A stretch of 41,904 bases of DNA from a virus. The notes under the pieces were generated by a model. That model was not told the DNA's origin. It worked only from the letters and a program-made list of their open reading frames with translations, and made no database searches. Where the stretch lies: positions 1 to 41,904 of the IMG/VR virus record IMGVR_UViG_3300000243_000004, one strand, 5' to 3'. The position numbers were made by a program, and so were the translations under genes. Shown piece after piece: positions 33,426 to 40,716 of this stretch (the first letter of the stretch is position 1; each line of letters opens with the position of its first letter).

Positions 33426-33668
33426 TTATTTTTCTAATAATGTTTTAATATCTTTAATAAAGTCCTTAATTAAATCCGTGCCTGTTACTACTGAGTAGCT
33501 ATTAGGATTTTCTCTATAATATTTTATAGTTTCTATTTTTGCTTGTCTTAATGGTTTTACTAAAGACTGTAATTCGTCTTCTATTTCATTAAAGGCATTA
33601 ACCCTTTCCTCTTGGAACTTAAGTTTAGCCTTATCCTCATCTTCTCTTATCAACTTATAATTATACAT
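33426..33668 (-). CDS. Small helical protein in the prohead gene block
   Basis: The 80 residues are charged and helical (EDKAKLKFQEERVNAFNEIE), with a C-terminal helix ending in TLLEK. No motif is recognisable. It lies between two uncharacterised prohead-region genes, only one base after the upstream stop codon, so it is translated from the same message. Size and position resemble T4 gp67 or gp68, but its sequence shows no clear link. Confidence 0.55.
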   Translation of the reverse strand: MYNYKLIREDEDKAKLKFQEERVNAFNEIEDELQSLVKPLRQAKIETIKYYRENPNSYSVVTGTDLIKDFIKDIKTLLEK

Positions 33669-33669
33669 A

Positions 33670-34242
33670 TTAATATAATTTCTTTACTTCAAGTCCTGAT
33701 CCCTTTTGTACATAAGTACCATTATTTTTAGGAACTAACTTGTATTTAAATTGTTTTACATATGCATTATCTCTAACCCCATCTTCACTTGCTTTAGGAC
33801 CTGGACCTAAGTCTTCACCTGGTTGTTCAGGGCTTTCTTCAAGTTCTTTTTGTTTTTTGGGTTTTTTAAAAGCATATGGTGTTAAATAACTACCTGCTGC
33901 ACCCGACATAGACATCTCATCTACATCTTCTTCAAAAATAGCTTTTTTATAATCTTCTGGGTAATTATTTCTGATATGGGTACGAATTGTATTTCTTAAT
34001 TGTTTTGCTTGTTCATATATGTCTAAAAACTTTTTATCATCTTTAGCTTTTTGATATACACCTTTAGCAGTATTAGCTAACTCCATAGAATCTTCAACTA
34101 ATTTAGTTAAATTAGGAACATAATCTATAGACCAGGATATAGCACCTGTATTAGGGTCTTTATCTGTAACTACAGATTTAACCCCATTATCTACTTTTGT
34201 ATCTCCTACTTCTATTTCCTTAACTTTATATTTGTACCCCAT
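33670..34242 (-). CDS. Uncharacterised protein in the prohead gene block
   Basis: From the first ATG (34240-34242) the protein has 190 residues. A GTG six codons earlier is possible but overlaps the upstream gene further. It starts MGYKYKVKEIEVGD. A helical middle follows, with a MSMSGAAGSYLTPYAF segment and a KKPKKQKELEESPEQPG linker, and a C-terminal part ends in GLEVKKLY. No family is recognised. The 17-base overlap with the upstream gene suggests coupling, and the position after the portal suggests a head assembly role. Confidence 0.55.
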   Translation of the reverse strand: MGYKYKVKEIEVGDTKVDNGVKSVVTDKDPNTGAISWSIDYVPNLTKLVEDSMELANTAKGVYQKAKDDKKFLDIYEQAKQLRNTIRTHIRNNYPEDYKKAIFEEDVDEMSMSGAAGSYLTPYAFKKPKKQKELEESPEQPGEDLGPGPKASEDGVRDNAYVKQFKYKLVPKNNGTYVQKGSGLEVKKLY

Positions 34243-35089
34243 TTGCTGCTTTAATTTCACTTACTAGTTCATAATATTGTAATAAATCAACTAAATTATC
34301 ATTATCTACCTTATCAGTTTTACTTAATTCTGTTAAGAACTTAGTAACTTCTGTAATTTTAATTTTTGTAGCTTGGTCTTTTACATTTTTAGTTGTTTCA
34401 ACTAAAGAAGTTTTTAATTCTTTTATTTTAGAATTATAGAAAGTTCTTAATCCAGGTGTTGAGTCTACAGAATTAATAAATTCTTTAAGTACCTGTTTTT
34501 GGTCCTGACTTAAACCATCATACTTTTCATTGAACTTTTCTAATAATATTCTATAAGTTAAGGACCTTACGTCTTTATCGTAAGTAGCAAATTCTGCTAG
34601 TACTTCATCCTTTTTAGTCTTTTTTATTTCGGTTTTAGTTAAAAATTCTAATATTGTAATTTTACTAGCAATTAACTGGTCATTGTCAACTACACTTTTA
34701 GAATTAACACCTTCAATTAATGTGTATAATGCTGCTGTTTCCTTGTAGTTTTTAATTTGTGAACCGAAGAAAGTATTTAAGTCATAATGATTTTTAATTT
34801 CATTAATTAAATTGTACTTTTGCTTTCTTAAGGCACCTCTATTAAATATTTTAGAATTATCTAGGGTAGTATTTAAATATAAGGCTGCTCTAGATTCGTT
34901 TAATACTTTAGACTTTGTAATTATTTCATACAACTTATATTCACGACCTAATTCTGTTTTTACAAAATAAGTCTTTAGTAAGTCAATAGCCTTAGATTCT
35001 TTTCCCGATAGGGTGTCCGCAGTTATTTGTCTAACAAGCAATTCAAATAGTATACCCGTATTTTTATACTTTGAGTGTTTAATTTTCAT
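34226..35089 (-). CDS. Uncharacterised helical protein after the portal gene
   Basis: The protein has 287 residues from ATG 35087-35089 (the longer frame begins with TTG). The N-terminus MKIKHSKYKNTGILFELLVRQI is distinctive; I associate it with conserved proteins of marine T4-like phages. The rest is helical and charged (EIKNHYDLNTFFGS, TIEFL-like repeats), suggesting a scaffold or core role. It has its own late-type promoter, which overlaps the end of the portal gene. I have no function for it. Confidence 0.6.
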   Translation of the reverse strand: MKIKHSKYKNTGILFELLVRQITADTLSGKESKAIDLLKTYFVKTELGREYKLYEIITKSKVLNESRAALYLNTTLDNSKIFNRGALRKQKYNLINEIKNHYDLNTFFGSQIKNYKETAALYTLIEGVNSKSVVDNDQLIASKITILEFLTKTEIKKTKKDEVLAEFATYDKDVRSLTYRILLEKFNEKYDGLSQDQKQVLKEFINSVDSTPGLRTFYNSKIKELKTSLVETTKNVKDQATKIKITEVTKFLTELSKTDKVDNDNLVDLLQYYELVSEIKAANGVQI

Positions 35090-35104
35090 CAAAAATATAT
35101 TTAT

Positions 35105-35114
35105 TTATAAATAT
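35105..35114 (-). promoter_or_regulatory. Late-type promoter motif
   Basis: The sense strand reads ATATTTATAA, followed by ATAAA, 15 bases before the ATG of the 287-residue gene. Its upstream end touches the portal stop codon. Confidence 0.6.
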
Positions 35115-37012
35115 TAAGATTTTAGTCGAGATTCATCAAGTAATGAAGATTCTGATTTATCTTGTTCAAATATTAGTTGTTTTTTGTCTAGACCCTTAAA
35201 GATATCCTTATTTCTTAAATAAGTTATTTTAGGATCTTCAAATTCTGATAGTCTTGGTTTAGGATCTCCATCATTTTTATCTGTGCCCTTCATACTTTTA
35301 ACTCCTAAAGGATCTTTACCAAAATTATTATCTTGTTTTCCTCTATTAGTAATCCCGTCTTTAGGACGACCTAATTCTGGGTCGTCTTCAGCATACCCAT
35401 CAGGTACATTAGCAGGATCAGACATTGTTCTACCTTTACCATATAATGATGCTAAATCGTGAGGAGTTCCATATGATTGACCACTTTCTACGGGGTCATT
35501 ACCTTCTGCTAGGATTTGATCATTTCTAAATTTACGCTTAGAATCTTCACGAACTAAATCTCTATACTCATCATATTGGTCTTCACTAAAGTGATAAACA
35601 TTATGGTAAATCCAATCAGATGGTACTAAACCTTGTTCTAATAATGTACCTGCTAATTCAGATTTTGATTTCATTAATTCAATTCTTTCTTGATCATAAA
35701 TGATAGAAGGAGTTGTCATTGATAACTCAAAATTGGTTAAAGTTTCATCTCTATACCCTTGTGTGTATAAATGGACTAAAGCTATTTTTTGTAATTCTGA
35801 TATTAATATTCTTTGTATTCTATCAATAGTACGAGCAAATCTAATATCTTGTTGTGCTAATGTAGATTTACCTGCTTCTCCTTCCCCATACCCCATAAAG
35901 GCTTTAGGTACTTTTAGAGCAGCAAATAATTTTTCTCTTAAATATTCAACATCAGCAATACCATCATATTGTAATCCCGGTGTTGTGTCGATTTTTGTCG
36001 CACTATCATTACCACGAACAGGAATATAAAAATCTTCTAACATGTTTTGCATGTTATATTTTAAATTATACTCACCTGTTTTTTCATCCATCATTGGAGT
36101 ACGTTTCATGTTATTGATAGTTTTCTGCATAAATGCTTCTACTTCATTAGGTGGAATTGCTCCAACATTTACATAAAATACTCTTTTTTCAGGTGCACGA
36201 GCAATTCTATGAATTAACATCGCGTCTTCCATTAACGTATATTGTTTAAATAGCTTTCTAGCAGGTTCAATGTAAGCTCTACCATATGGAAGATAATTAA
36301 CATCACCTACCATTCTAAAATGAGCCATTTCATAATTATCATATACAATGCCACCTCTATCATCATTTATACCGTTAGCTCCTGCTACGTTATAATAACC
36401 ACTAGAAGAACCACCAGAAAAACCTTCAGGATTCCATTTAAATCTTACTTCAGAAGGGTTATCAGGATTTTGTCCTTCAATCCTTTCAATATGGTAAGCA
36501 GTATATGGGATTACATTGTAAACACCAAATGTTTCTGCTATTTCTAATTTTAAGAAAAAATCACCATATTTACACATTTGTCTAACCCACATCCATAGAT
36601 TAAATTCTACATTTAATACGTCATAGAATAAGTTATATAGAATTTTCTGTATATCCTCATTAGAACTTCTAATTTGAAGCACTTCACCCATATCATTTTT
36701 AAGAGTAGATTCATCCGCTATAATATCAAGAGAAGAAGCTATAATAGCATCTGTGTCCATTACATCATATTCTGAGTATAGTTGTGTTCTTAAATATTGA
36801 TAATTTAAGTTGAATTGTGCCCCGTATAATGAAGTAGGAGCTGAAGAGTAGACTTTATTAAATCTGTCTACTAGAGCATTTGTTTCATACTCTCCACTAG
36901 ATTGGATATGACCCGAATCTATGGTTTTAATTTGGTTACCTCCAACATTTCGTATTACTACGTCTGTAGAAAATAATCTCCTTAATCTTGTAAATACACT
37001 TTTATCCGCCAT
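35114..37012 (-). CDS. gp20: Portal protein, T4 gp20-like
   Basis: The dodecameric portal forms the DNA entry vertex and nucleates the prohead. The 632 residues (T4 gp20 has 524) contain the expected body: LDIIADESTLKNDMGEVLQI, then a motif WMWVRQMCKYGDFFLKLEI near residue 150. A long C-terminal tail is rich in charged residues. The length excess is mostly this C-terminal extension. It stands directly after the terminase, as in T4-like genomes, with its own late-type promoter 18 bases upstream. Confidence 0.93.
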   Translation of the reverse strand: MADKSVFTRLRRLFSTDVVIRNVGGNQIKTIDSGHIQSSGEYETNALVDRFNKVYSSAPTSLYGAQFNLNYQYLRTQLYSEYDVMDTDAIIASSLDIIADESTLKNDMGEVLQIRSSNEDIQKILYNLFYDVLNVEFNLWMWVRQMCKYGDFFLKLEIAETFGVYNVIPYTAYHIERIEGQNPDNPSEVRFKWNPEGFSGGSSSGYYNVAGANGINDDRGGIVYDNYEMAHFRMVGDVNYLPYGRAYIEPARKLFKQYTLMEDAMLIHRIARAPEKRVFYVNVGAIPPNEVEAFMQKTINNMKRTPMMDEKTGEYNLKYNMQNMLEDFYIPVRGNDSATKIDTTPGLQYDGIADVEYLREKLFAALKVPKAFMGYGEGEAGKSTLAQQDIRFARTIDRIQRILISELQKIALVHLYTQGYRDETLTNFELSMTTPSIIYDQERIELMKSKSELAGTLLEQGLVPSDWIYHNVYHFSEDQYDEYRDLVREDSKRKFRNDQILAEGNDPVESGQSYGTPHDLASLYGKGRTMSDPANVPDGYAEDDPELGRPKDGITNRGKQDNNFGKDPLGVKSMKGTDKNDGDPKPRLSEFEDPKITYLRNKDIFKGLDKKQLIFEQDKSESSLLDESRLKS

Positions 37013-37030
37013 TTAATATATAATTATTGT

Positions 37031-37040
37031 TTATAAATAT
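37031..37040 (-). promoter_or_regulatory. Late-type promoter motif
   Basis: The sense strand reads ATATTTATAA, preceded by CC and followed by ACAATAA, 18 bases before the portal ATG. Confidence 0.6.
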
Positions 37041-37042
37041 GG

Positions 37043-38623
37043 TTATAATAACCAACTAATATCTTCTGTGTTACCTTTATCGTCCTTTATGCTATAGGGG
37101 TTTTTTACTTGTTGACCATAACCACCACCATAACCACCTTGATATGGTGTTCTATTAACTGTCATATTACTTAATGACTGTTTTGTTAAATCAATTCCTC
37201 TTTGTTTAAATTTTAATGCTGTGTCTCTAACATACATTCCCATTCCAAAAGCCATTACTAAATCATCATTATACCCAGTTTGTGCTTCTGCTCTTCCATT
37301 TTTCCAAATAAAAACTTTCATTTCTTCAATTAATCGTCTTGATTGGATTGTTACTCCTTTATCACCAATATATTCTTGAAACTTACCTATTATCATAGGT
37401 CTTGTTTTAGATGACATTGTAAATCCTGCTACTTTTTTAGAATTGTCTTCATATTGGTCAAAATACGAACTGGCATTGGCTTCTCCACTCCTTTGTGAAT
37501 AGTAAAGGTTAGAATAGTTTCTATCTATTGCTACTTGTATTGTAGCCCAACCTATGTTAGCATTTTCAATTACAAGTAAAGCTTCATTATATTCTGTAGC
37601 TAAACCTACTAATAAATGTCCAAATTCTTTAGTACCTATTTGACCTTTATATTCTGCTACTTGAACGTTAGTTTCAACATCCATTACATGACAAGTAGAA
37701 AAATCTTTTCCATCACCTCTAGCAACATCAGCTAAAACCATATAAGATCTAGAATAATCGGCATTTTCCCAAACCCATAGGTTTTGATCTGCCCCTCTAC
37801 GTTCTAATGGGTCTTTAATAAAGGATTTTTCATAATATTCTAAATGTTCATTATAAAATACAATATCACCCGATGTACTAAAATCGCAGTCACATTCTTG
37901 TGCTGCTAGTCTAGGATCACCTAATAAAGCATCTTGTGCATTTCTCCATGTTTGATCTCTTTCAGGGTGTACATACCAAGGTAATTTAATAGGTAAAAAG
38001 TCATTTTCTCCCGCTTCAGCTTTAACCCATGTTTGGTGAAACCAATTACCTGTACCATAGGGAGTTGATAATACGATTGCACCACCCCCTGTTGCTAAGG
38101 TTTGTTGTGCAGATGCCCATGTCTCAGCAATGTTATCAATAAAAGCTGCTTCATCAATTATCAATAAAGATACTGCCTCCGAACGTGCTGCATCAGCATT
38201 TGAAGATTTTGCTTGTATTTTTGAACCATTAGTAAATCTTAATGATAATTTGTTATTTTCGGCAGCATCTACTTTTAACCATGAGGGTAAATTTTCCCAC
38301 ATGAATTGTACTTTTGTTACTAAGTTTCTTGCTGTTGCTTGTGTAGTTGCTAATGCTAATACATTTCGATCTTTATGGAAAGTCATTAACCAAAGAGAAT
38401 AACCTGATGCTAGTGTAGATATACCTAATTGTCTAGATTTTAATATAGCACTATAATCGTTATTTTGAAATAACGTTAATACTTTTTCTTGAAATGGGTA
38501 CAGATTAAACTGTATGCGACCACGTTGTGGATGCTGTATATAACAGTATTTACGCATAAAATGTATTGGGTCTGTAGCACATTTTAAATATTCCTGACGT
38601 ATTACTTTTTTTATATCGGCCAT
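37043..38623 (-). CDS. gp17: Terminase large subunit, T4 gp17-like
   Basis: This packaging motor and nuclease has 526 residues (T4 gp17 has 610). The ATPase domain has a variant P-loop at 62-70 (KSRQLGIST) with the lysine at the first position and Ile where T4 has Lys. Walker B ends at D157-E158 (LLIIDEAAF). The nuclease domain shows D299 (VLADVARGDG), E353 (LVIENANIG) and a GYNDDLV motif near 457. The C-terminus is Gly/Tyr-rich (GGYGGGYG). No small terminase gene is recognisable upstream. Confidence 0.95.
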   Translation of the reverse strand: MADIKKVIRQEYLKCATDPIHFMRKYCYIQHPQRGRIQFNLYPFQEKVLTLFQNNDYSAILKSRQLGISTLASGYSLWLMTFHKDRNVLALATTQATARNLVTKVQFMWENLPSWLKVDAAENNKLSLRFTNGSKIQAKSSNADAARSEAVSLLIIDEAAFIDNIAETWASAQQTLATGGGAIVLSTPYGTGNWFHQTWVKAEAGENDFLPIKLPWYVHPERDQTWRNAQDALLGDPRLAAQECDCDFSTSGDIVFYNEHLEYYEKSFIKDPLERRGADQNLWVWENADYSRSYMVLADVARGDGKDFSTCHVMDVETNVQVAEYKGQIGTKEFGHLLVGLATEYNEALLVIENANIGWATIQVAIDRNYSNLYYSQRSGEANASSYFDQYEDNSKKVAGFTMSSKTRPMIIGKFQEYIGDKGVTIQSRRLIEEMKVFIWKNGRAEAQTGYNDDLVMAFGMGMYVRDTALKFKQRGIDLTKQSLSNMTVNRTPYQGGYGGGYGQQVKNPYSIKDDKGNTEDISWLL

Positions 38624-38625
38624 TG

Positions 38626-39030
38626 TTATTTTAGTAAAAGAATTACGCCAACAATAGCTACTATACCTACACCTCCTGTTAATTTGGTTTTAAGTCTTTG
38701 TTTCTTCAATGATAACTTTAATTTTTTGTTTAATTCCTGTGATAATTTAAATTGGTTATTGTTATTAAACAATATAGAATTAAAATTAGTAATTTGGGAA
38801 TTAAGATTATTAATAGTACTATCTTTTAAAACAATTTTATTTTCTAATAAAAAAACTTTAGTTGATACAAGAGATAGTTCTTTTTTAAGCCCATCACCCA
38901 ATATTAGGTCTTTAATTACGAGTTTTACTATTGGTTTTTTTAATTGAATCGAGGTATCGTTTGTAACGCTCTGTGAAAAACCTAGTAAGCTCGTCATCGT
39001 TAAGAGAATCAACAGCATTAATTTTTTCAT
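38626..39030 (-). CDS. Spanin-like protein with signal peptide and C-terminal hydrophobic helix
   Basis: The protein has 134 residues. Residues 1-20 look like a Bacteroidota-type signal peptide (MKKLMLLILLTMTSLLGFSQ) with no lipobox cysteine. A coiled-coil middle (about 45-100) is followed by a basic region and a hydrophobic C-terminus (GIVAIVGVILLLK). Its first 119 bases overlap the preceding gene in another frame, an arrangement typical of Rz/Rz1 spanin pairs that fuse inner and outer membranes at lysis. The absent lipobox makes a classic o-spanin unlikely; it could be a different envelope-disrupting protein. Confidence 0.6.
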   Translation of the reverse strand: MKKLMLLILLTMTSLLGFSQSVTNDTSIQLKKPIVKLVIKDLILGDGLKKELSLVSTKVFLLENKIVLKDSTINNLNSQITNFNSILFNNNNQFKLSQELNKKLKLSLKKQRLKTKLTGGVGIVAIVGVILLLK

Positions 39031-39295
39031 TTGTTTGTTTTTTTAATGTGATAATCTTATTATTCTGTAAATAAATCGCCTTATCTAATTTAAATATTTT
39101 CTGGTTTAATGTATCTATTTTATATTCTAAACCATCATTTATGTTATGTAGTGAATCTATTTTAGACTCTAATGCATCTATTTTGCTGTTATACTCAAAT
39201 ACATAGCTTTCTTCATTTGAAGAGTACATATTAATTAAATAGTAGACCCCAAAAAATGCTATAGCAAGGTATAAAAATCTTTCTTTAGACGACAT
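38912..39295 (-). CDS. Rz-like spanin candidate, inner-membrane anchored
   Basis: The 127 residues have an N-terminal membrane helix (about 6-24, FLYLAIAFFGVYYLINMY). A long coiled coil follows (about 35-95) with repeated D-x-L-x-x-K-I patterns, and the C-terminus contains LNDDELTRFFTERYKRY. This is the layout of i-spanins: a membrane anchor plus a periplasmic coiled coil. It overlaps the 193-residue gene by 11 bases upstream and the signal-peptide gene by 119 bases downstream. Lysis function is inferred from architecture; it lies next to the terminase rather than near an endolysin. Confidence 0.65.
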   Translation of the reverse strand: MSSKERFLYLAIAFFGVYYLINMYSSNEESYVFEYNSKIDALESKIDSLHNINDGLEYKIDTLNQKIFKLDKAIYLQNNKIITLKKQTNEKINAVDSLNDDELTRFFTERYKRYLDSIKKTNSKTRN

Positions 39296-39866
39296 CTTTT
39301 TCTAATTTAGCAACTAAAGCTTCTAGCTCTTTCTTTTTAGGAGTTTTTAATTTTAATTTGTCCTTAATTTTTTCTTTTTCAACACCATCTGCTTTACTAT
39401 AGTCACGAGCTAATGATTTCATCTCAGTAGTAATATTTTTTAATGCTTTAACTGCTAGGTCTAATTTTTTATGTTTACCCCTAGCTCCTTTAGCTGCTTT
39501 AATTGCTTTTGCGTCTACATCATCATCATCACCAGCCTCTTCATTTAAACTAAACCCTATAGTAGCATCATTTACTCCCTTAAAAAACCCATTTCTATAA
39601 GCTTGGAAATCAACGTCATTGTTAATACCAACTACATCATGGTTAAAGTGCATAGCAACTGCTTTGTCTCCATCAGTGTATCCTATTTCTTCTAAATCGG
39701 CTAAACCAATATTAGCTTCTTCTAAACCTAAATCCTTACTTAATTTAGCTGTTTTTTCAAGTTCTTTATTTAATTCCTTTTGGTTATCAACATCTTCGGG
39801 AGATGCTTCAGAAAGTGATGTTACTATTTCCCCTTTTATAAACTCTTTTAATTCAGATCTTTTCAT
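39285..39866 (-). CDS. Uncharacterised protein upstream of the spanin-like genes
   Basis: This 193-residue protein begins MKRSELKEFIKGEIVTSLSE, a start seen in several virion-associated proteins of marine T4-like phages as I recall. A helical region and an acidic DDDDVDAK stretch follow, then a lysine-rich C-terminal coiled coil. It has a late-type promoter 27 bases upstream, so it opens the terminase unit. I considered a small terminase (gp16) because of its position, but see no DNA-binding motif to support that. Confidence 0.6.
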   Translation of the reverse strand: MKRSELKEFIKGEIVTSLSEASPEDVDNQKELNKELEKTAKLSKDLGLEEANIGLADLEEIGYTDGDKAVAMHFNHDVVGINNDVDFQAYRNGFFKGVNDATIGFSLNEEAGDDDDVDAKAIKAAKGARGKHKKLDLAVKALKNITTEMKSLARDYSKADGVEKEKIKDKLKLKTPKKKELEALVAKLEKDVV

Positions 39867-39893
39867 TAGATTTAATATTATTATTAGATTTTA

Positions 39894-39903
39894 TTATAAA
39901 TAT
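39894..39903 (-). promoter_or_regulatory. Late-type promoter motif
   Basis: The sense strand reads ATATTTATAA, followed by TAAAAT, 27 bases before the ATG of the 193-residue gene. It is the first late-type site in the direction of transcription. Confidence 0.6.
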
Positions 39904-39904
39904 G

Positions 39905-40435
39905 TTAAAGACTAGTAATATTCAATATTTGTTGAATTCGCTCCTCTGTAGATCCGGATATCTTTTCTATTTTACCCGCTTTATGACCATGTCTTTTAAT
40001 AAGTGTAGTAATTGTAAAATCAATTAAATCCCTATAATGTTCATCGGTTTCACGTATACCATTATCTTCAATTTCTATCCCATGAGGAGATATATAAAAT
40101 ATATAATCGTATTCTCTAATAAATTCGCTAGCATATACTTCAAACGCATCCTTATCTTGGTGGGGTATTGACTTAGCATTTAAGGTAAACGCCATAACAT
40201 CTAATATCGTTCTATCTGTAATAATATCATCGTACATTAATTCCCCACATCGTTCAGCTAAAAATACTGTTTGTCCCTTTAATGTAGAATCAGTATTTAA
40301 AGGAATACCTAATGACATTAAATGTTGACTACGTTCTGTTGCAAATTTATAACCTTTAAATTGCTCTAATTCATTTAAAGCATTTACTAATGTAGTTTTA
40401 CCTACACTCATTGTTCCACATAACCCTATTTTCAT
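39905..40435 (-). CDS. P-loop nucleotide/nucleoside kinase-like protein (AAA_28/NadR type)
   Basis: The 176 residues carry a P-loop at 7-14 (GTMSVGKT). An ATERSQHL segment follows, and an ITDRTILDVMAF motif matches the metal- or substrate-binding Asp of nucleoside-kinase-like P-loop enzymes. It resembles the AAA_28/NadR kinase group, whose members phosphorylate nucleosides or nicotinamide riboside; the substrate here is unknown. Its start lies six bases after the stop of the 85-residue gene. A role in nucleotide or cofactor metabolism during infection is likely but not shown. Confidence 0.7.
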   Translation of the reverse strand: MKIGLCGTMSVGKTTLVNALNELEQFKGYKFATERSQHLMSLGIPLNTDSTLKGQTVFLAERCGELMYDDIITDRTILDVMAFTLNAKSIPHQDKDAFEVYASEFIREYDYIFYISPHGIEIEDNGIRETDEHYRDLIDFTITTLIKRHGHKAGKIEKISGSTEERIQQILNITSL

Positions 40436-40440
40436 ATCTT

Positions 40441-40698
40441 TTAGTTTCTATGATTAGCACCTTTTGCTGCCGGTTTTTTATACCAAGGCAGTCCTGATTG
40501 TTGTGATATTGCTTCTTTCCAATCATCTTTTGACATTGGAATACCATATAGGTAATATTCTCCCTTTCTACTAATTCCTTCAGGAATTAAAGCAGGACCT
40601 TCCCAATTATGTAGCTTACCATCCCAAATATAAGCAATGGTGCCATCTACTTTTTTTAATTTTTGGCTTTTAGGCCAATCTGTTGATTGTTTTTTCAT
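40441..40698 (-). CDS. Small Trp/Gly-rich protein
   Basis: This 85-residue protein has a beta-rich middle with aromatic-rich repeats (YIWDGKLHNWEGPALIPEG, then GEYYLYGIPM). The pattern resembles the W-x-G...H...GPA repeats of some phage and bacterial proteins, which look like short MORN-type hairpins. The tail is basic and disordered (KKPAAKGANHRN). A CGTATATT motif is only six bases before the ATG. The function is unknown. Confidence 0.55.
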   Translation of the reverse strand: MKKQSTDWPKSQKLKKVDGTIAYIWDGKLHNWEGPALIPEGISRKGEYYLYGIPMSKDDWKEAISQQSGLPWYKKPAAKGANHRN

Positions 40699-40704
40699 GT
40701 CTAT

Positions 40705-40714
40705 AATATACGAA
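40705..40714 (-). promoter_or_regulatory. CGTATATT promoter-like motif before the 85-residue gene
   Basis: The sense strand reads TTCGTATATT, six bases before the ATG, and is almost identical to the site before the gp32-like gene. The short distance would imply a nearly leaderless message. Confidence 0.4.
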
Positions 40715-40716
40715 AT

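Noticed and set aside
33661-33670. A match to the G-form promoter at the start of the 80-residue gene
   Set aside because: It overlaps the start codon itself (ATG TAT AAT), so it could not serve that gene as a promoter and is probably chance.
38626-39030. Classical o-spanin lipoprotein
   Set aside because: The signal peptide region ends in LLGFSQS and contains no cysteine, so lipid attachment cannot be supported.
39285-39866. Small terminase subunit
   Set aside because: Position upstream of the large terminase gave the idea, but two spanin-like genes lie between and no DNA-binding helix motif or oligomer core is evident.
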